From RPQJ01 sp963754125 (lineage in GTDB: Bacteria > Pseudomonadota > Gammaproteobacteria > Steroidobacterales > Steroidobacteraceae): a stretch of DNA of 64,000 bases. The translations under genes were made by a program, and so were the position numbers. The number at the start of each line of letters is the position of its first letter. Positions within the stretch are counted from its first letter, which is position 1. A model generated the notes under the pieces. That model had not been told where the DNA came from, made no database searches, and worked only from the letters and a program-made list of their open reading frames with translations. This document shows positions 34,687 through 45,625 of the stretch, piece after piece. The stretch is from positions 868,001-932,000 of the forward strand of contig CAVWEX010000014.1 in the NCBI GenBank assembly GCA_963754125.1, read 5' to 3'.

Positions 34687-35955
34687 CTACGGCCGAACCT
34701 GCCCCGCGCCGCGCACCACGTACTTGTAGCTCGTGAGCTGCTCCACGCCCACCGGACCGCGGGCGTGGAAACGGTCGGTCGAGATGCCGATCTCCGCTCC
34801 CATGCCGAACTCGCCGCCGTCGGCGAACTGCGTCGAGGCGTTGTGCAGCACGATGGCGCTGTCCACTCGAGCGAGGAATCGCTCCGCCGCGGCCGCGTCC
34901 TCGGTGACGATGGACTCGGTGTGCGCCGAGCCGTAGCGCGCGATGTGCGCAATCGCTTCGTCGACGCCTCGCACGACCTTCGCCGCGATCACGGCATCGA
35001 GGTACTCCGTGTACCAGTCGTCCTCGGTCGCCGGGCGCACGCGCGGATCCACGGCCTGCACGGCAGCATCGCCGCGCACCTCGCAGCCGGCGTCGAGCAG
35101 GTCGCGCACGATCGGTGCGAGGTGCGTCGCCATGCAGGCCTCGTCCACCAGCAAGGTCTCGGCGGCGCCGCAGATGCCGGTCCGACGCAGCTTGGCATTC
35201 TTCACGATGGCACGCGCCATGTTGAGGTCGGCGGCTCGATCGACGTAGACGTGGCAGTTGCCCTCGAGGTGGCCGATCACGGGCACCCGGGCTTCCTGCT
35301 GCACCCGGGCCACGAGGCTCTTGCCGCCGCGCGGCACGATCACGTCGATGCTGTCGGCCATGGCCGAGAGCATGTAGCCCACGGCGGCGCGATCGGTCGT
35401 CGGCACGAGCTGGATGCAGGCCTCGGGCAGGCCGGCCGCACGCAGTCCGTCCACGAGGCAGGTGTGGATCGCAGTGCTCGAACGGTGACTCTCGCTGCCG
35501 CCGCGCAGGATCGCCGCATTGCCGGACTTGAGGCACAGCGCACCGGCGTCGCAGGTCACGTTCGGGCGGCTCTCGTAGATGATGCCGATCACGCCGAGCG
35601 GCACGCGCACGCGCTGGATCCTGAGGCCGTTCGGCCGCACCCACTCCGCCATCACCGTGCCGATCGGGTCCGCCAGCGCCGCGATCTGCTCGACGCCCGT
35701 GGCCATCGCCTCGACGCGCGGCGGGTCGAGCCGGAGCCGGTCGAGCAGCGCGCCCGAGAGACCCGCGGCCTCCGCCGCCTTCACGTCGCGCGCGTTGGCC
35801 GCGAGGATTTCCTCGCTGCGCGCGCGCAGCGCTGCGGCCGCGGCCGCGAGCGCCGCATCCTTCTGCGCGGTATCCGCACGAGCCAGCACCTCGGCCGCTG
35901 CCACGGCCGCCCGGCCGATCGGCGCCATCAACGCGGCGATGTCTTCGATCGTCAC
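34687..35955 (-). CDS. proA: Gamma-glutamyl phosphate reductase ProA
   Basis: 422-residue NADPH-dependent enzyme of proline synthesis that reduces gamma-glutamyl phosphate to glutamate semialdehyde. It has the ALDH-like motifs 'PLGVIGIIYESRPNVTCDAG', 'KSGNAAILRGGSESHRSS', 'IVPRGGKSLVARVQ', the active-site Cys in 'RRTGICGAAETLLVDEA' and the C-terminal 'EIGISTDRFHARGPVGVEQL' ProA signature. Start is GTG 35955, overlapping the proB stop by 4 bases (GTGA). Frame intact. Confidence 0.97.
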   Translation of the reverse strand: MTIEDIAALMAPIGRAAVAAAEVLARADTAQKDAALAAAAAALRARSEEILAANARDVKAAEAAGLSGALLDRLRLDPPRVEAMATGVEQIAALADPIGTVMAEWVRPNGLRIQRVRVPLGVIGIIYESRPNVTCDAGALCLKSGNAAILRGGSESHRSSTAIHTCLVDGLRAAGLPEACIQLVPTTDRAAVGYMLSAMADSIDVIVPRGGKSLVARVQQEARVPVIGHLEGNCHVYVDRAADLNMARAIVKNAKLRRTGICGAAETLLVDEACMATHLAPIVRDLLDAGCEVRGDAAVQAVDPRVRPATEDDWYTEYLDAVIAAKVVRGVDEAIAHIARYGSAHTESIVTEDAAAAERFLARVDSAIVLHNASTQFADGGEFGMGAEIGISTDRFHARGPVGVEQLTSYKYVVRGAGQVRP

Positions 35956-37084
35956 GCCAGCACCAGATCGTCGCGGTGGATCATCTCGTCGCGACCGCGG
36001 TAACCGAGCAAGGCCTCGAGCTCGGCGCTGCGCCGTCCACGGATGCGCTCGGCATCGACGCTCGAGTAGGCGGCGAGACCGCGTGCGATCTCGACGCCGC
36101 CCGGATCGCGCACCAGCACGGCATCGCCCCGGTCGAAGCGCCCCTTCACCTGCACGACGCCTGCCGGCAGCAGGCTCTTGCCGGCACGCAGTGCGCGGAC
36201 GGCGCCTTCGTCCACCGCGAGTTCGCCGGCGGGCCGGAGCATCCCGGCGATCCACTGCTTGCGGACCGTGACCGGCGAAGCCTCGGCCAGGAACCAGGTG
36301 CAGCGCGCGCCCGACTCGACGCGCCGCAGCGGATTGAGTTCGCGCCCGGCGGCGATGCACAGGCTGCAGCCGGCCGCCACCGCGATCTTCGCGGCCATGA
36401 CTTTCGTGGCCATGCCGCCCGATCCGACCTCCGATGCCGAGCCGCCCGCCATCGCTTCGATCTCGGGCGTGATGTGGGGCACCTCGGCGATGAACCGGGC
36501 CCCGGGCTCGCGCGTGGGATCGGCGCTGTACAGGCCGTCCACGTCGGAGAGCAGCACCAGGCAATCGGCGCTCACCATCTGCGCGACGCGCGCAGCGAGG
36601 CGGTCGTTGTCGCCGTAGCGAATCTCGGCGGTGGCAACCGTGTCGTTCTCGTTGATGACCGGGATGGCGCCGAGGCGCAGCAGCGTCGTCAGGGTGTTGC
36701 GGGCGTTGAGATAACGGCGGCGCTGCTCCGTGTCGCCGAACGTGAGCAGCACCTGCGCGACCGTGAAGCCGCGCTGCTCGAGCACTTCCTTCCAGGCGTG
36801 GGCGAGGCGGATCTGACCCACGGCCGCCGCGGCCTGGCTTTCCTCGAGCTTGAGCCTTCCCGCGGCGAGGCCGAGTTCGCGCCGGCCGAGTGCGATGGCG
36901 CCCGAGGACACCAGCACCACCTCCTGGCCGCGCGCACGGATCGCGGCGAGGTCCTCGGCCAGCGACTCGAGCCAGGCGCGGTTCACGCGGCCGGTCGAAC
37001 CTTCGACCAGCAGCGCGGAACCGACCTTGACGACGACCCGCCGGGCCGCGGCCAGGCGCGATTCGCCTGCCGCGGCCGCCTCGG

Positions 37085-37088
<4 letters not shown>
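35952..37088 (-). CDS. proB: Glutamate 5-kinase ProB with PUA domain
   Basis: 378 residues. The amino-acid-kinase domain shows 'RVVVKVGSALLVEGSTGRVN', 'VVLVSSGAIALGRRELGL', 'RNTLTTLLRLGAIPVINEND' and 'VGSGGMATKVMAAKIAVAAG', the ATP- and glutamate-binding signature. Residues about 280-378 form the C-terminal PUA domain ('GRFDRGDAVLVRDPGGVEIA'). It catalyses the first step of proline synthesis and is normally feedback-inhibited by proline. The ATG at 37088 overlaps the stop of the acyl-CoA dehydrogenase (ATGA), and its stop overlaps proA, so three genes are coupled. Confidence 0.97.
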
Positions 37089-38884
<1,796 letters not shown>

Positions 38885-38960
38885 GATCTTTCCTTCCTGT
38901 TCAGGGCTTGCGAGCTGATTTTACGCGACGGACGGCCGCTCGACCGTAAGTGAGTTCCGG

Positions 38961-38990
38961 TTGCCTGCCGTCTCGAGCCGACCGTATAGT
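38961..38990 (+). promoter_or_regulatory. Probable sigma-70-type promoter
   Basis: TTGCCT at 38961-38966 and TATAGT at 38985-38990 are separated by 18 bases, in a gap between divergent genes. The start codon of the acidic-tail protein gene lies about 55 bases after the -10. It would drive the acidic-tail protein and the overlapping GNAT gene. Confidence 0.5.
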
Positions 38991-39044
38991 TGTTCGCAGT
39001 TCGAATCCGCGAAGTTTCCCGAAAATCCCGCCGAGGACCCGAGC

Positions 39045-39381
39045 TTGAGCCGCGATTACGAGCCCCAGAAGGGCCAATGGTACGAGGACCTCGACCGTGA
39101 GGACTCCTTCCGCGTCCTGAACGTCGACCCGGACGAGGCCACGGTGCGCATCCAGTGGCTGGACGGCGAGATCCAGGATCTCGACGTGGACCAGTGGAAC
39201 GAACTCGACCTCGAACTCGCCACGGAGCCGGAAGGCTGGGTGGACGAGGACAGCCGCGGACGACGCGGACGAGGAAGACGAAGACGACGACTGGGACGAC
39301 GAGGATGACGAAGAGGACGACGACTGGGACGACGACGAGGACTACGACGACGACGACGACGAGTTCCGCGACCGCGAGTGA
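39045..39381 (+). CDS. Small protein with highly acidic C-terminal tail (frameshifted), unknown function
   Basis: About 111 residues. The TTG start at 39045 follows a GAGG site by 8 bases; the conserved-looking N-terminal part is 'SRDYEPQKGQWYEDLDREDS' and 'DEATVRIQWLDGEIQDLDVD', a small beta domain that I think resembles DUF6763 (from memory, not checked). A one-base indel near 39255-39265 shifts the frame; downstream the natural continuation is an extreme run of Asp/Glu with two copies of 'DDDWDD', ending 'DEFRDRE'. In the other frame the same bases encode an Arg-rich tail, which I reject. The stop overlaps the GNAT start (GTGA). It could be a metal- or nucleic-acid-mimicking protein; no function can be assigned. 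Confidence 0.65.
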
Positions 39382-40223
39382 ACGACTCGCCTCCCGTCGC
39401 CCTCCCGTTCGGCTATCCCGCTGACCTCGAGCGGACCTGGCAGGCCTCGGACGGCACCGCGGTGCGGATCCGCCCCCTGCGGCCGGACGACCTGGACCGC
39501 GAACTGCGGTTTCTCGCGGGGCTGTCCGAACAGACGCTCTACCTGCGGCTCCAGTACACCGCCCGCGAAATCACCCGCGCAGACGCCGTGCGGCTGCTCG
39601 ACCTCGACTATCACGACACGATCGCGTTCGGCGCCCTGGTGCGACGGCCGCCCGACCAGGACCTCATCGGGGTCAGCCGCTACGCCCGGATCGCCGGCAC
39701 CGACCAGGCGGAATGCGCCATCGTCGTCACCGACACCTGGCAGGGTCGCGGGGTCGGCACCGAGCTGATGCGCAGCCTCGGCGTGGCAGCCCGCCGGAAC
39801 GGCATCCGGATACTCGTCGGGGCGAGCCTCGCGGAGAACCAGCGCATCCACGGCTGGGCACGGCGCTTCGGCTACGACGTCCGCACCGAGCCCCATTCCG
39901 GGGGCCAGGTGCAGGTCACGCTCGACCTGGCTACGCTTGCCTTCCTGACCCGCCGGGTCGCCTCGCGCCAGTCGCGCCAGGCCACCAGCACCTTGCGGCT
40001 GCGCTTCGTCGCGCGTTGCCGCAGCTGGCGCTCGCGGCGCTCGAGGTCGGCCACGAGGCGGGCGGCGGCATCGCGCCCCAGCAGGCGCTCGTTCGATTGC
40101 ACCCAGTGCGCGGCGAGCAGCGTGTCGCGGTGCTCGCCGATGCAGTCCTGCGCGTTGCGCAGCCGCCGCATCAGCCGCGCGGTCGCCTTCGGCGCGACGT
40201 CCGCGACCGGCTCCAGCGCATAG
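39378..40223 (+). CDS. GNAT-family N-acetyltransferase (3' end uncertain)
   Basis: The first 190 residues form a GNAT domain: 'GTAVRIRPLRPDDLDRELRF' at the start, the acetyl-CoA loop 'TDTWQGRGVGTELMRSLGV' (Q/RxxGxG/A) and 'ILVGASLAENQRIHGWARRF', ending with 'GYDVRTEPHSGGQVQVTLDL'. The frame stays open for a further 90 residues, but that part is Arg/Ser-rich and lies antisense to the CHAD-domain gene, so the real protein probably ends near 39945 and an indel removed the stop. Start GTG 39378 overlaps the previous stop. The acetyl acceptor (protein, small molecule) is not known. Confidence 0.85.
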   Translation: MNDSPPVALPFGYPADLERTWQASDGTAVRIRPLRPDDLDRELRFLAGLSEQTLYLRLQYTAREITRADAVRLLDLDYHDTIAFGALVRRPPDQDLIGVSRYARIAGTDQAECAIVVTDTWQGRGVGTELMRSLGVAARRNGIRILVGASLAENQRIHGWARRFGYDVRTEPHSGGQVQVTLDLATLAFLTRRVASRQSRQATSTLRLRFVARCRSWRSRRSRSATRRAAASRPSRRSFDCTQCAASSVSRCSPMQSCALRSRRISRAVAFGATSATGSSA

Positions 40224-40840
40224 CGGCAGTGCTTCAGCGACAGGCGCAGCTCGTGCAACTCGGCGGCACTGTCGGGCTCGCCCTCGAGCAGCCGCACCGG
40301 ACGTCGCCAGGAGCCCGCCACGAGCCTGAGCACTCGCGCGAGGCTCGCGTCGTGATCCACGATCAGGCCGGGGCCGGCGGCGTGGCGCTCCAGCGCCCCC
40401 TTCAGCGCGACCCAGCCGGGCTCGCCGCGGTGGCGGTGCAGCGCCTCGCGGGCTGCGATGCAGGCATCCGCGAGCAGGCTGGCGAGGCGCTCGCGGTCGG
40501 CCGGGGTGAAGGTGGCGTCTCGGGCCACGATGGCAGCGAGCAGCTGCTGGCGGACGTCGGCCTCGCGGACTCCTGCAAGCGACCGGGCGAAGCTGCGCAG
40601 GTCCACGCGGTAGAGCCGCGCGAGGCGCGGCTCGAGCAGCGGCCGGAAGGTCTTGAGCATCGAGCGCAGGCGGCGCGCCGCGACGCGGCCCCGGTGCACG
40701 TCCTCCATACCCGCGGATTCCAGTGCCGCCGCCGCGGCCAGCATCCGCTGCTGCTCGCGAACGGCGACCTCGACGCGGCGGGAACCGTCCGCGGACGCTC
40801 GCGGGACCAGGGCGGCCGCATTCTGACGAGACTGGACCAT
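39872..40840 (-). CDS. CHAD-domain protein
   Basis: 322-residue, very basic, helical protein with conserved-histidine features: 'GMEDVHRGRVAARRLRSMLK' (the xxVHxxRVxxRRLRSxLxxF pattern) and 'ELHELRLSLKHCRYALEPV' (the second repeat, HxLRxxxKxxRYxxE). CHAD domains bind polyphosphate and often occur with CYTH domains, which fits the CYTH and Ppx genes 6-8 kb away. The last 20 residues ('RKASVARSSVTCTWPPEWG') read antisense to the GNAT gene and may be an artefact; a TAG one frame over at about 39935 could be the true stop. A TATAG-like -10 lies just upstream at about 40853. Confidence 0.88.
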   Translation of the reverse strand: MVQSRQNAAALVPRASADGSRRVEVAVREQQRMLAAAAALESAGMEDVHRGRVAARRLRSMLKTFRPLLEPRLARLYRVDLRSFARSLAGVREADVRQQLLAAIVARDATFTPADRERLASLLADACIAAREALHRHRGEPGWVALKGALERHAAGPGLIVDHDASLARVLRLVAGSWRRPVRLLEGEPDSAAELHELRLSLKHCRYALEPVADVAPKATARLMRRLRNAQDCIGEHRDTLLAAHWVQSNERLLGRDAAARLVADLERRERQLRQRATKRSRKVLVAWRDWREATRRVRKASVARSSVTCTWPPEWGSVRTS

Positions 40841-40876
40841 TTGAATACGGTTCTATAGCACGAGCGAACAGACCGT

Positions 40877-40950
40877 CGTCACCTCGGGCCGCGCGGGCGG
40901 CCCGGCCGGCGACCCGGAAACTTTCCGGGACTCCCGGGTCTCAGGTGACG
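40877..40950. repeat. Nested inverted repeats in the 40841-41082 gap
   Basis: Outer arms CGTCACCT (40877-40884) and AGGTGACG (40943-40950) enclose an inner palindrome CCCGGAAA-C-TTTCCGGG (40913-40929) and a GGCC-rich stretch. It could be a structured leader, a factor-independent terminator for a minus transcript or an operator. No T-run follows on either strand, so a classic intrinsic terminator is unlikely. Confidence 0.45.
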
Positions 40951-40951
40951 T

Positions 40952-40979
40952 TTGCGGCTCGCCGGAGGCCCGCTATGCT
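40952..40979 (+). promoter_or_regulatory. Probable htpX promoter
   Basis: TTGCGG at 40952-40957 and TATGCT at 40974-40979 are spaced by 16 bases, giving a leader of about 95 bases before the htpX ATG. The hexamers are 3/6 and 4/6 matches to consensus, so this is moderate evidence only. Confidence 0.4.
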
Positions 40980-41082
40980 GCCGGCCCGAACGGTATCGGC
41001 GAGGGTTGCCGGACCTTGAACCCGGACGGATCGGCCCAAAGCATCGGTCGCACCCTTTCAAGTGCGCTGGAGACTCGTACAG

Positions 41083-41967
41083 ATGAAGCGAATCGCGTTG
41101 TTCCTGGTCACCAACCTGGCGGTCGTCGTGCTGCTGGGGATCATCCTTCGCCTGATCGGCTTCGAGGGCATCCTCGACGCGCAGGGCGTGGACCTGAACC
41201 TCGGCGCGCTGCTGGTGTTCGCCGCGGTGGTGGGCTTCACCGGCGCCTTCATCTCGCTCGCGATGTCCAAGTGGACGGCCAAGCGCATGATGGGCGTGAA
41301 GGTCATCACCCAGCCGGCGAACTCCGCCGAGAGCTGGCTCGTCAACACCGTGCGCCAGCAGGCGCAGCTCGCCGGCATCGGCATGCCGGAAGTGGGCATC
41401 TTCGACTCGCCGGAGCCGAACGCCTTCGCCACCGGCGCGCGGCGTGACGCGGCGCTCGTGGCCGTCAGCACCGGCCTGCTCGCCAGCATGTCGCAGAAGG
41501 AGGCCGAGGCCGTCCTCGCCCACGAGGTGAGCCACGTCGCGAACGGCGACATGGTCACGCTCACGCTCATCCAGGGCGTGGTCAACACGTTCGTGATCTT
41601 CCTGGCCCGCGTCGTGGGCCACACCGTGGACCGCGTGATCTTCAAGAACGAGGAAGGCCACGGCCCGGCGTTCTGGATCGCGACCATCGTCTCCGAGATC
41701 GTCTTCGGCCTGCTCGCCACGATCATCGTCATGCACTTCTCGCGGCAGCGCGAGTTCCGTGCCGACTCGGGCGGCGCGCGCCTGGCCGGCCGCGAGCACA
41801 TGATCAACGCGCTCGAGCGGCTGAAGCAGCGCCACACGGGCCCGCTGCCGGACAAGATGGCGGCCTTCGGCATCTCGGGTGGCAAGGCGGCCGGGTTCAA
41901 GAAGCTGTTCATGACCCACCCGCCGCTCGAGGACCGCATCGCGGCCCTCCGGTCGGGCCCGGTCTGA
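41083..41967 (+). CDS. htpX: Membrane zinc metalloprotease HtpX
   Basis: 294-residue inner-membrane protease of the M48 family that degrades misfolded membrane proteins under envelope stress. Two N-terminal hydrophobic helices ('IALFLVTNLAVVVLLGIILR', 'LVFAAVVGFTGAFISLAM') are followed by 'PEPNAFATGARRDAALVAVS' and the zinc site 'EAVLAHEVSHVANGDMVT' (HExxH). Two further helices lie near residues 150-210 and the third zinc ligand region is 'QREFRADSGGARLAG'. Ends 'THPPLEDRIAALR'. ATG at 41083; length matches E. coli HtpX (293). Confidence 0.96.
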   Translation: MKRIALFLVTNLAVVVLLGIILRLIGFEGILDAQGVDLNLGALLVFAAVVGFTGAFISLAMSKWTAKRMMGVKVITQPANSAESWLVNTVRQQAQLAGIGMPEVGIFDSPEPNAFATGARRDAALVAVSTGLLASMSQKEAEAVLAHEVSHVANGDMVTLTLIQGVVNTFVIFLARVVGHTVDRVIFKNEEGHGPAFWIATIVSEIVFGLLATIIVMHFSRQREFRADSGGARLAGREHMINALERLKQRHTGPLPDKMAAFGISGGKAAGFKKLFMTHPPLEDRIAALRSGPV

Positions 41968-43512
41968 CCGCCGCGGGCATCCGCCAGCTGGTCGTCGTCC
42001 TCGGCGACCAGCTCGACCACACGAGCCGGGCGCTCGAATCGTTCGACGCCCGGCTCGATCGTGTCTGGATGGCCGAGGTCGCGGCCGAAAGCACGCACGT
42101 CCCATCCCACAAGGCGCGCAGCGCGCTGTTCCTTGCCGCCATGCGGCACTTCCGCGATGAACTCCGGAACCGCGGCCTCCACGTCGAGTACCGTGAACTC
42201 GGCGAGCACCCCGAACGCACGCTGGGTGAAGCGCTTCGGGCCGATCTCGCCCGCCTCCGGCCGGAGCGCATCGTGCTGGTTCGACCCGGGGAGCATCGCG
42301 TCGTCGCCGAGATCGACGCGGCGGCGCTGGAAGCCGGGGTACCGCTGGAAACGCGCGACGACTCGCACTTCCTTCTCACGCCCGGGGAATTCGACGAGTG
42401 GGCTCGGGGCCGCAAGGAGCTGCGACTCGAGCACTTCTATCGCTGGATGCGCCGCCGCACGGGCCTGCTCATGGAGGGCGACCAGCCCGCTGGCGGTCGC
42501 TGGAACTTCGATGCCGAGAACCGCGCGTCCTTCGGAAGCGCCGGTCCCGGCTGGCTGCCCGCCCCGATCGCCTTTGCCGCCCGACGCCACGACACGGGCG
42601 GTGCTCGAACTCGTCGAGCGGCAGTTGCCGTCCAACCCGGGGCGACTCGACGCGTTCGACTGGCCTGTCACCCGCACCGACGCGCTCGCGGCCCTGGAGG
42701 ATTTCGTCGCGCACCGGCTGCCGCTCTTCGGGCGCTGGCAGGACGCGATGTGGCGTGGCGAGCCCTGGCTGTACCACGCGCGGCTGTCGGCCGCGCTCAA
42801 TCTCAAGCTGATCTCGCCGCGCGAGGTGTGTACCGCCGCCGAGGACGCCTGGCGCGAGGGCCGCGCGCCGCTCGACTCGGTCGAGGGATTCGTGCGCCAG
42901 GTCCTCGGCTGGCGCGAGTATGTCCGGGGCATCTACTGGCGCGAGATGCCGGGCTACCTGGAACGCAATGCGCTCCAGGCCGGCCACGCCTTGCCGGCGT
43001 TCTACTGGACCGGCGAAACCGATCTTGCCTGCCTGCGCGAAACGATCGGCCAGACGCTGGCGCTCGGCTATGCCCATCACATCCAGCGGCTGATGGTCAC
43101 CGGTCTCTTCGCGCTCCTCTGGGGCGTTCGCCCCCGGGAGGTGCACGAGTGGTATCTGGCGGTCTACGTGGACGCAGTCGAGTGGGTCGAGCTGCCCAAC
43201 ACGCTCGGCATGTCCCAGTACGCCGACGGCGGGCTGCTGGCCTCGAAGCCATACGTGGCCACGGGCAAGTACCTCGCGCGCATGGGCAACTACTGCGACG
43301 GCTGCCGCTATCGGCCCGACCGGGCGCACGGCGCGGACGCCTGCCCGTTCACGACGCTCTACTGGGACTTCCTCGCACGGCACCGGGAGCGCTTCGTACG
43401 TCATCCACGGCTCGCTCTGCAGGTGCGCAACCTCGACCGACTGTCGGACAAGGAACTCGCGGCCATCGCAGCGCGCGTGGACGAGTTGCGGCAGACGCTC
43501 GGGCGCGTGTGA
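41964..43512 (+). CDS. Cryptochrome/photolyase-related FeS protein (PhrB/CryB-type; frameshifted)
   Basis: Prokaryotic (6-4)-photolyase-type flavoprotein of about 515 residues with an iron-sulfur cluster. N-terminal Rossmann part: 'IRQLVVVLGDQLDHTSRALE', and the antenna domain runs to about residue 150. A frameshift near 42585 precedes the FAD domain: 'WRGEPWLYHARLSAALNLKL', 'GFVRQVLGWREYVRGIYWRE'. The four cluster cysteines are in 'TDLACLRETIGQ', 'GNYCDGCRY' and 'GADACPFTTLYWD', as in Agrobacterium PhrB. It follows HtpX by overlap; no clear start codon is seen in its frame upstream, so the 5' boundary (41964, CTG) is approximate. Confidence 0.9.
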
Positions 43513-43522
43513 TCGGCACAAA

Positions 43523-44999
43523 ATGAACGACGCCGGCACCGCCATCGTCTGGTTCCGTCGCGACCTCAGGCTCACCGACAACCCGGCCCTGGTCGAAGCG
43601 TGCACGCGGGCGCGTCGCGTCGTGGCGCTGTACGTGCACGCTCCCGAAGAGGACGGTGAGTGGGCGCCCGGCGGCGCGAGCCGCTGGTGGCTGCACCACA
43701 GCCTCGCTTCCCTGGACGACGCGCTGCGGACCCGCGGCGGGCGCCTGTACCTGCGACGGGGCGAATCGCTCGGCACGTTGCTGGAGGTGGCGCGAGAGAC
43801 GGACGCCACTTGCGTCTTCTGGAACCGCCTCTACGATCCTGCCACGGTTGCGCGCGACACCCGCATCAAGACGGCGCTGCGCGAGGCCGGGCTCGAATGC
43901 GAGAGCTTCAACGCGGCTCTGCTGCTCGAGCCCTGGGAGGTGCGCACGGGCCAGGGCGAGCCGTACCGCGTCTTCACCCCGTTCTGGCGCAGTTGTGCCA
44001 CGCGTCTCGATGCCCTGCCCCGGCCCCTGCCTCCGCCCGCGGCCATCGCCGCGCCGAAGCACGCGTTGGCCAGCCTGCCCCTCGACGCGCTGGAGCTGCA
44101 GCCGCGCATCCGCTGGGACGCCGGCCTGCACGAGGCCTGGACGCCCGGCGAGGACGCCGCGCTGGCCCAGGTCGAGGCGTTCGCGGAGGACGCGCTCGCG
44201 CGTTACGGCGAGGGGCGCAACCGCCCCGACCGGCCGGAAACCTCGCGCCTCTCGCCGTACCTGCACTTCGGGGAAATCGGGCCGCGCCAATGCCTCGCGG
44301 CAGCGCGCGCCGCGGTCGCGGGGCGCCCGGCGGCACAGGCCTCGGCCGACAGCTTCGTCCGGGAGCTCGGCTGGCGCGAGTTCGCCCACCACCTGCTGCA
44401 TCACTATCCGCACACGCCCACCGCCCCGCTCGACGCCCGCTTCGAGGCCTTCCCGTGGGCGCCTGACGACGCGGTGCTCGAGGCCTGGCAGCGCGGCCGG
44501 ACCGGCTTTCCAATCGTGGACGCCGGCATGCGCGAGCTGTGGACCACCGGCTGGATGCACAACCGGGTGCGCATGATCGTCGGCTTCATTGCTCACGAAG
44601 AACCTGCGCCAGCCCTGGCTCGCCGGGGCGCGCTGGTTCTGGGACACGCTGGTGGACGCGGACCTGCCGAACAACACGCAGGGCTGGCAGTGGACCGCCG
44701 GCTGCGGCGCCGACGCCGCCCCGTTCTTCCGCATCTTCAACCCGATGCTGCAGACCGAGCGCTTCGACCCGGAGCGGTCCTACCTGCGCCGCTGGTTGCC
44801 GGAGCTTCGCCGGCTGCCGGACGCATGGATCCACCGCCCGTGGGAGGCACCCGAGGCCGTGCTCGCCGGGGCCGGCGTCGCGCTCGGAGGCGACTACCCA
44901 AGGCCCGTGGTGGATTTCCGCGACAGCCGGGAAGCCGCGCTCGCCGCGTACGCCGCCATCAAGGGACCCGCGGCGCCCGCGCACCCGGCCCGCCGCTGA
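43523..44999 (+). CDS. phrB: Deoxyribodipyrimidine photolyase (class I CPD; frameshifted)
   Basis: Light-driven DNA-repair flavoenzyme of about 491 residues. The N-terminal antenna domain shows 'TAIVWFRRDLRLTDNPALVE' and 'CVFWNRLYDPATVARDT'. The FAD-binding domain has 'ETSRLSPYLHFGEIGPRQCL', 'SFVRELGWREFAHHLLHHYP', 'IVDAGMRELWTTGWMHNRVR', then, after a one-base shift near 44588, 'WFWDTLVDADLPNNTQGWQW' and 'FFRIFNPMLQTERFDPE'. The conserved Trp/Asn residues that stack FAD and bind the dimer are present. Sits 10 bases after the FeS-type photolyase, so the two are co-transcribed. Confidence 0.95.
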
Positions 45000-45032
45000 A
45001 TCCGCGCCGTCAGCCGGGGCGAACGAGCCGGC

Positions 45033-45613
45033 ATGTCCAAGCGCCCCGCCCTGACCGCCCTGATCTGCGCCGCCCTGGCCCTCGGCTGGCTCGCCGGCAC
45101 GCCGTCGCGGGCGGCCACGCTGCCCGAGCCGGTGCTCGAACAGGGCTACGCGCTGCAGAAGGTCGGGGCCGGCGAGCTGCGCTGGCTCGGCATGGCGATC
45201 TACCAGGCGAGCCTGTGGACGTCGACCGGCAGGTATACGGCTTCGGCCCGCAGGAGACCGTAGCCCTCAGCCTCGATTACCAGCGCGCCTTCAAGCGCGA
45301 CGACCTGATCCGCATCACCGACACCGCGTGGCGCCGGCTGGGCACCACCGACGCGGCACAGCGCGAGCGCTGGCTGGCCGACCTGCGCCGCAGCTGGGCC
45401 GACGTGGTGCCCGGGCAGAACGTGACCACGGTGGTGATTCCCAACGGCCCGACCCGCTTTTATGATCGGCGCGGCCGCTTCGGGCAGGTGGACGACCCGG
45501 CCTTCGGTCCCGCGTTCCTCGCGATCTGGCTCGACCCCCGCAGTGTCGTCGGCGACCTGCGGATCCGCCTGCTCGGTGGTCGTGAAACGGCCGGCATCAC
45601 CGCATCGAACTGA
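45033..45613 (+). CDS. Chalcone isomerase-like secreted protein (frameshifted)
   Basis: About 193 residues with a signal peptide ('LICAALALGWLAGTPSRA'). After it comes 'GYALQKVGAGELRWLGMAIY', then a one-base indel near 45225-45235, then 'YGFGPQETVALSLDYQRAFK', 'RITDTAWRRLGTTDAAQRER' and 'NGPTRFYDRRGRFGQVDD', which match the bacterial chalcone-isomerase-like domain. These proteins have a fatty-acid-binding-type fold; no flavonoid chemistry is implied. In other Proteobacteria such proteins occur with cfa, DUF1365 and FAD-oxidoreductase genes, as they do here. Likely periplasmic, with a lipid-related role inferred from context. Confidence 0.8.
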
Positions 45614-45625
45614 GAGCGATCGATC

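Noticed and set aside
39260..39370. Trinucleotide GAC/GAG tract as a non-coding microsatellite
   Set aside because: It is explained as the acidic tail of the small coding gene, in frame with a stop that overlaps the next gene start.
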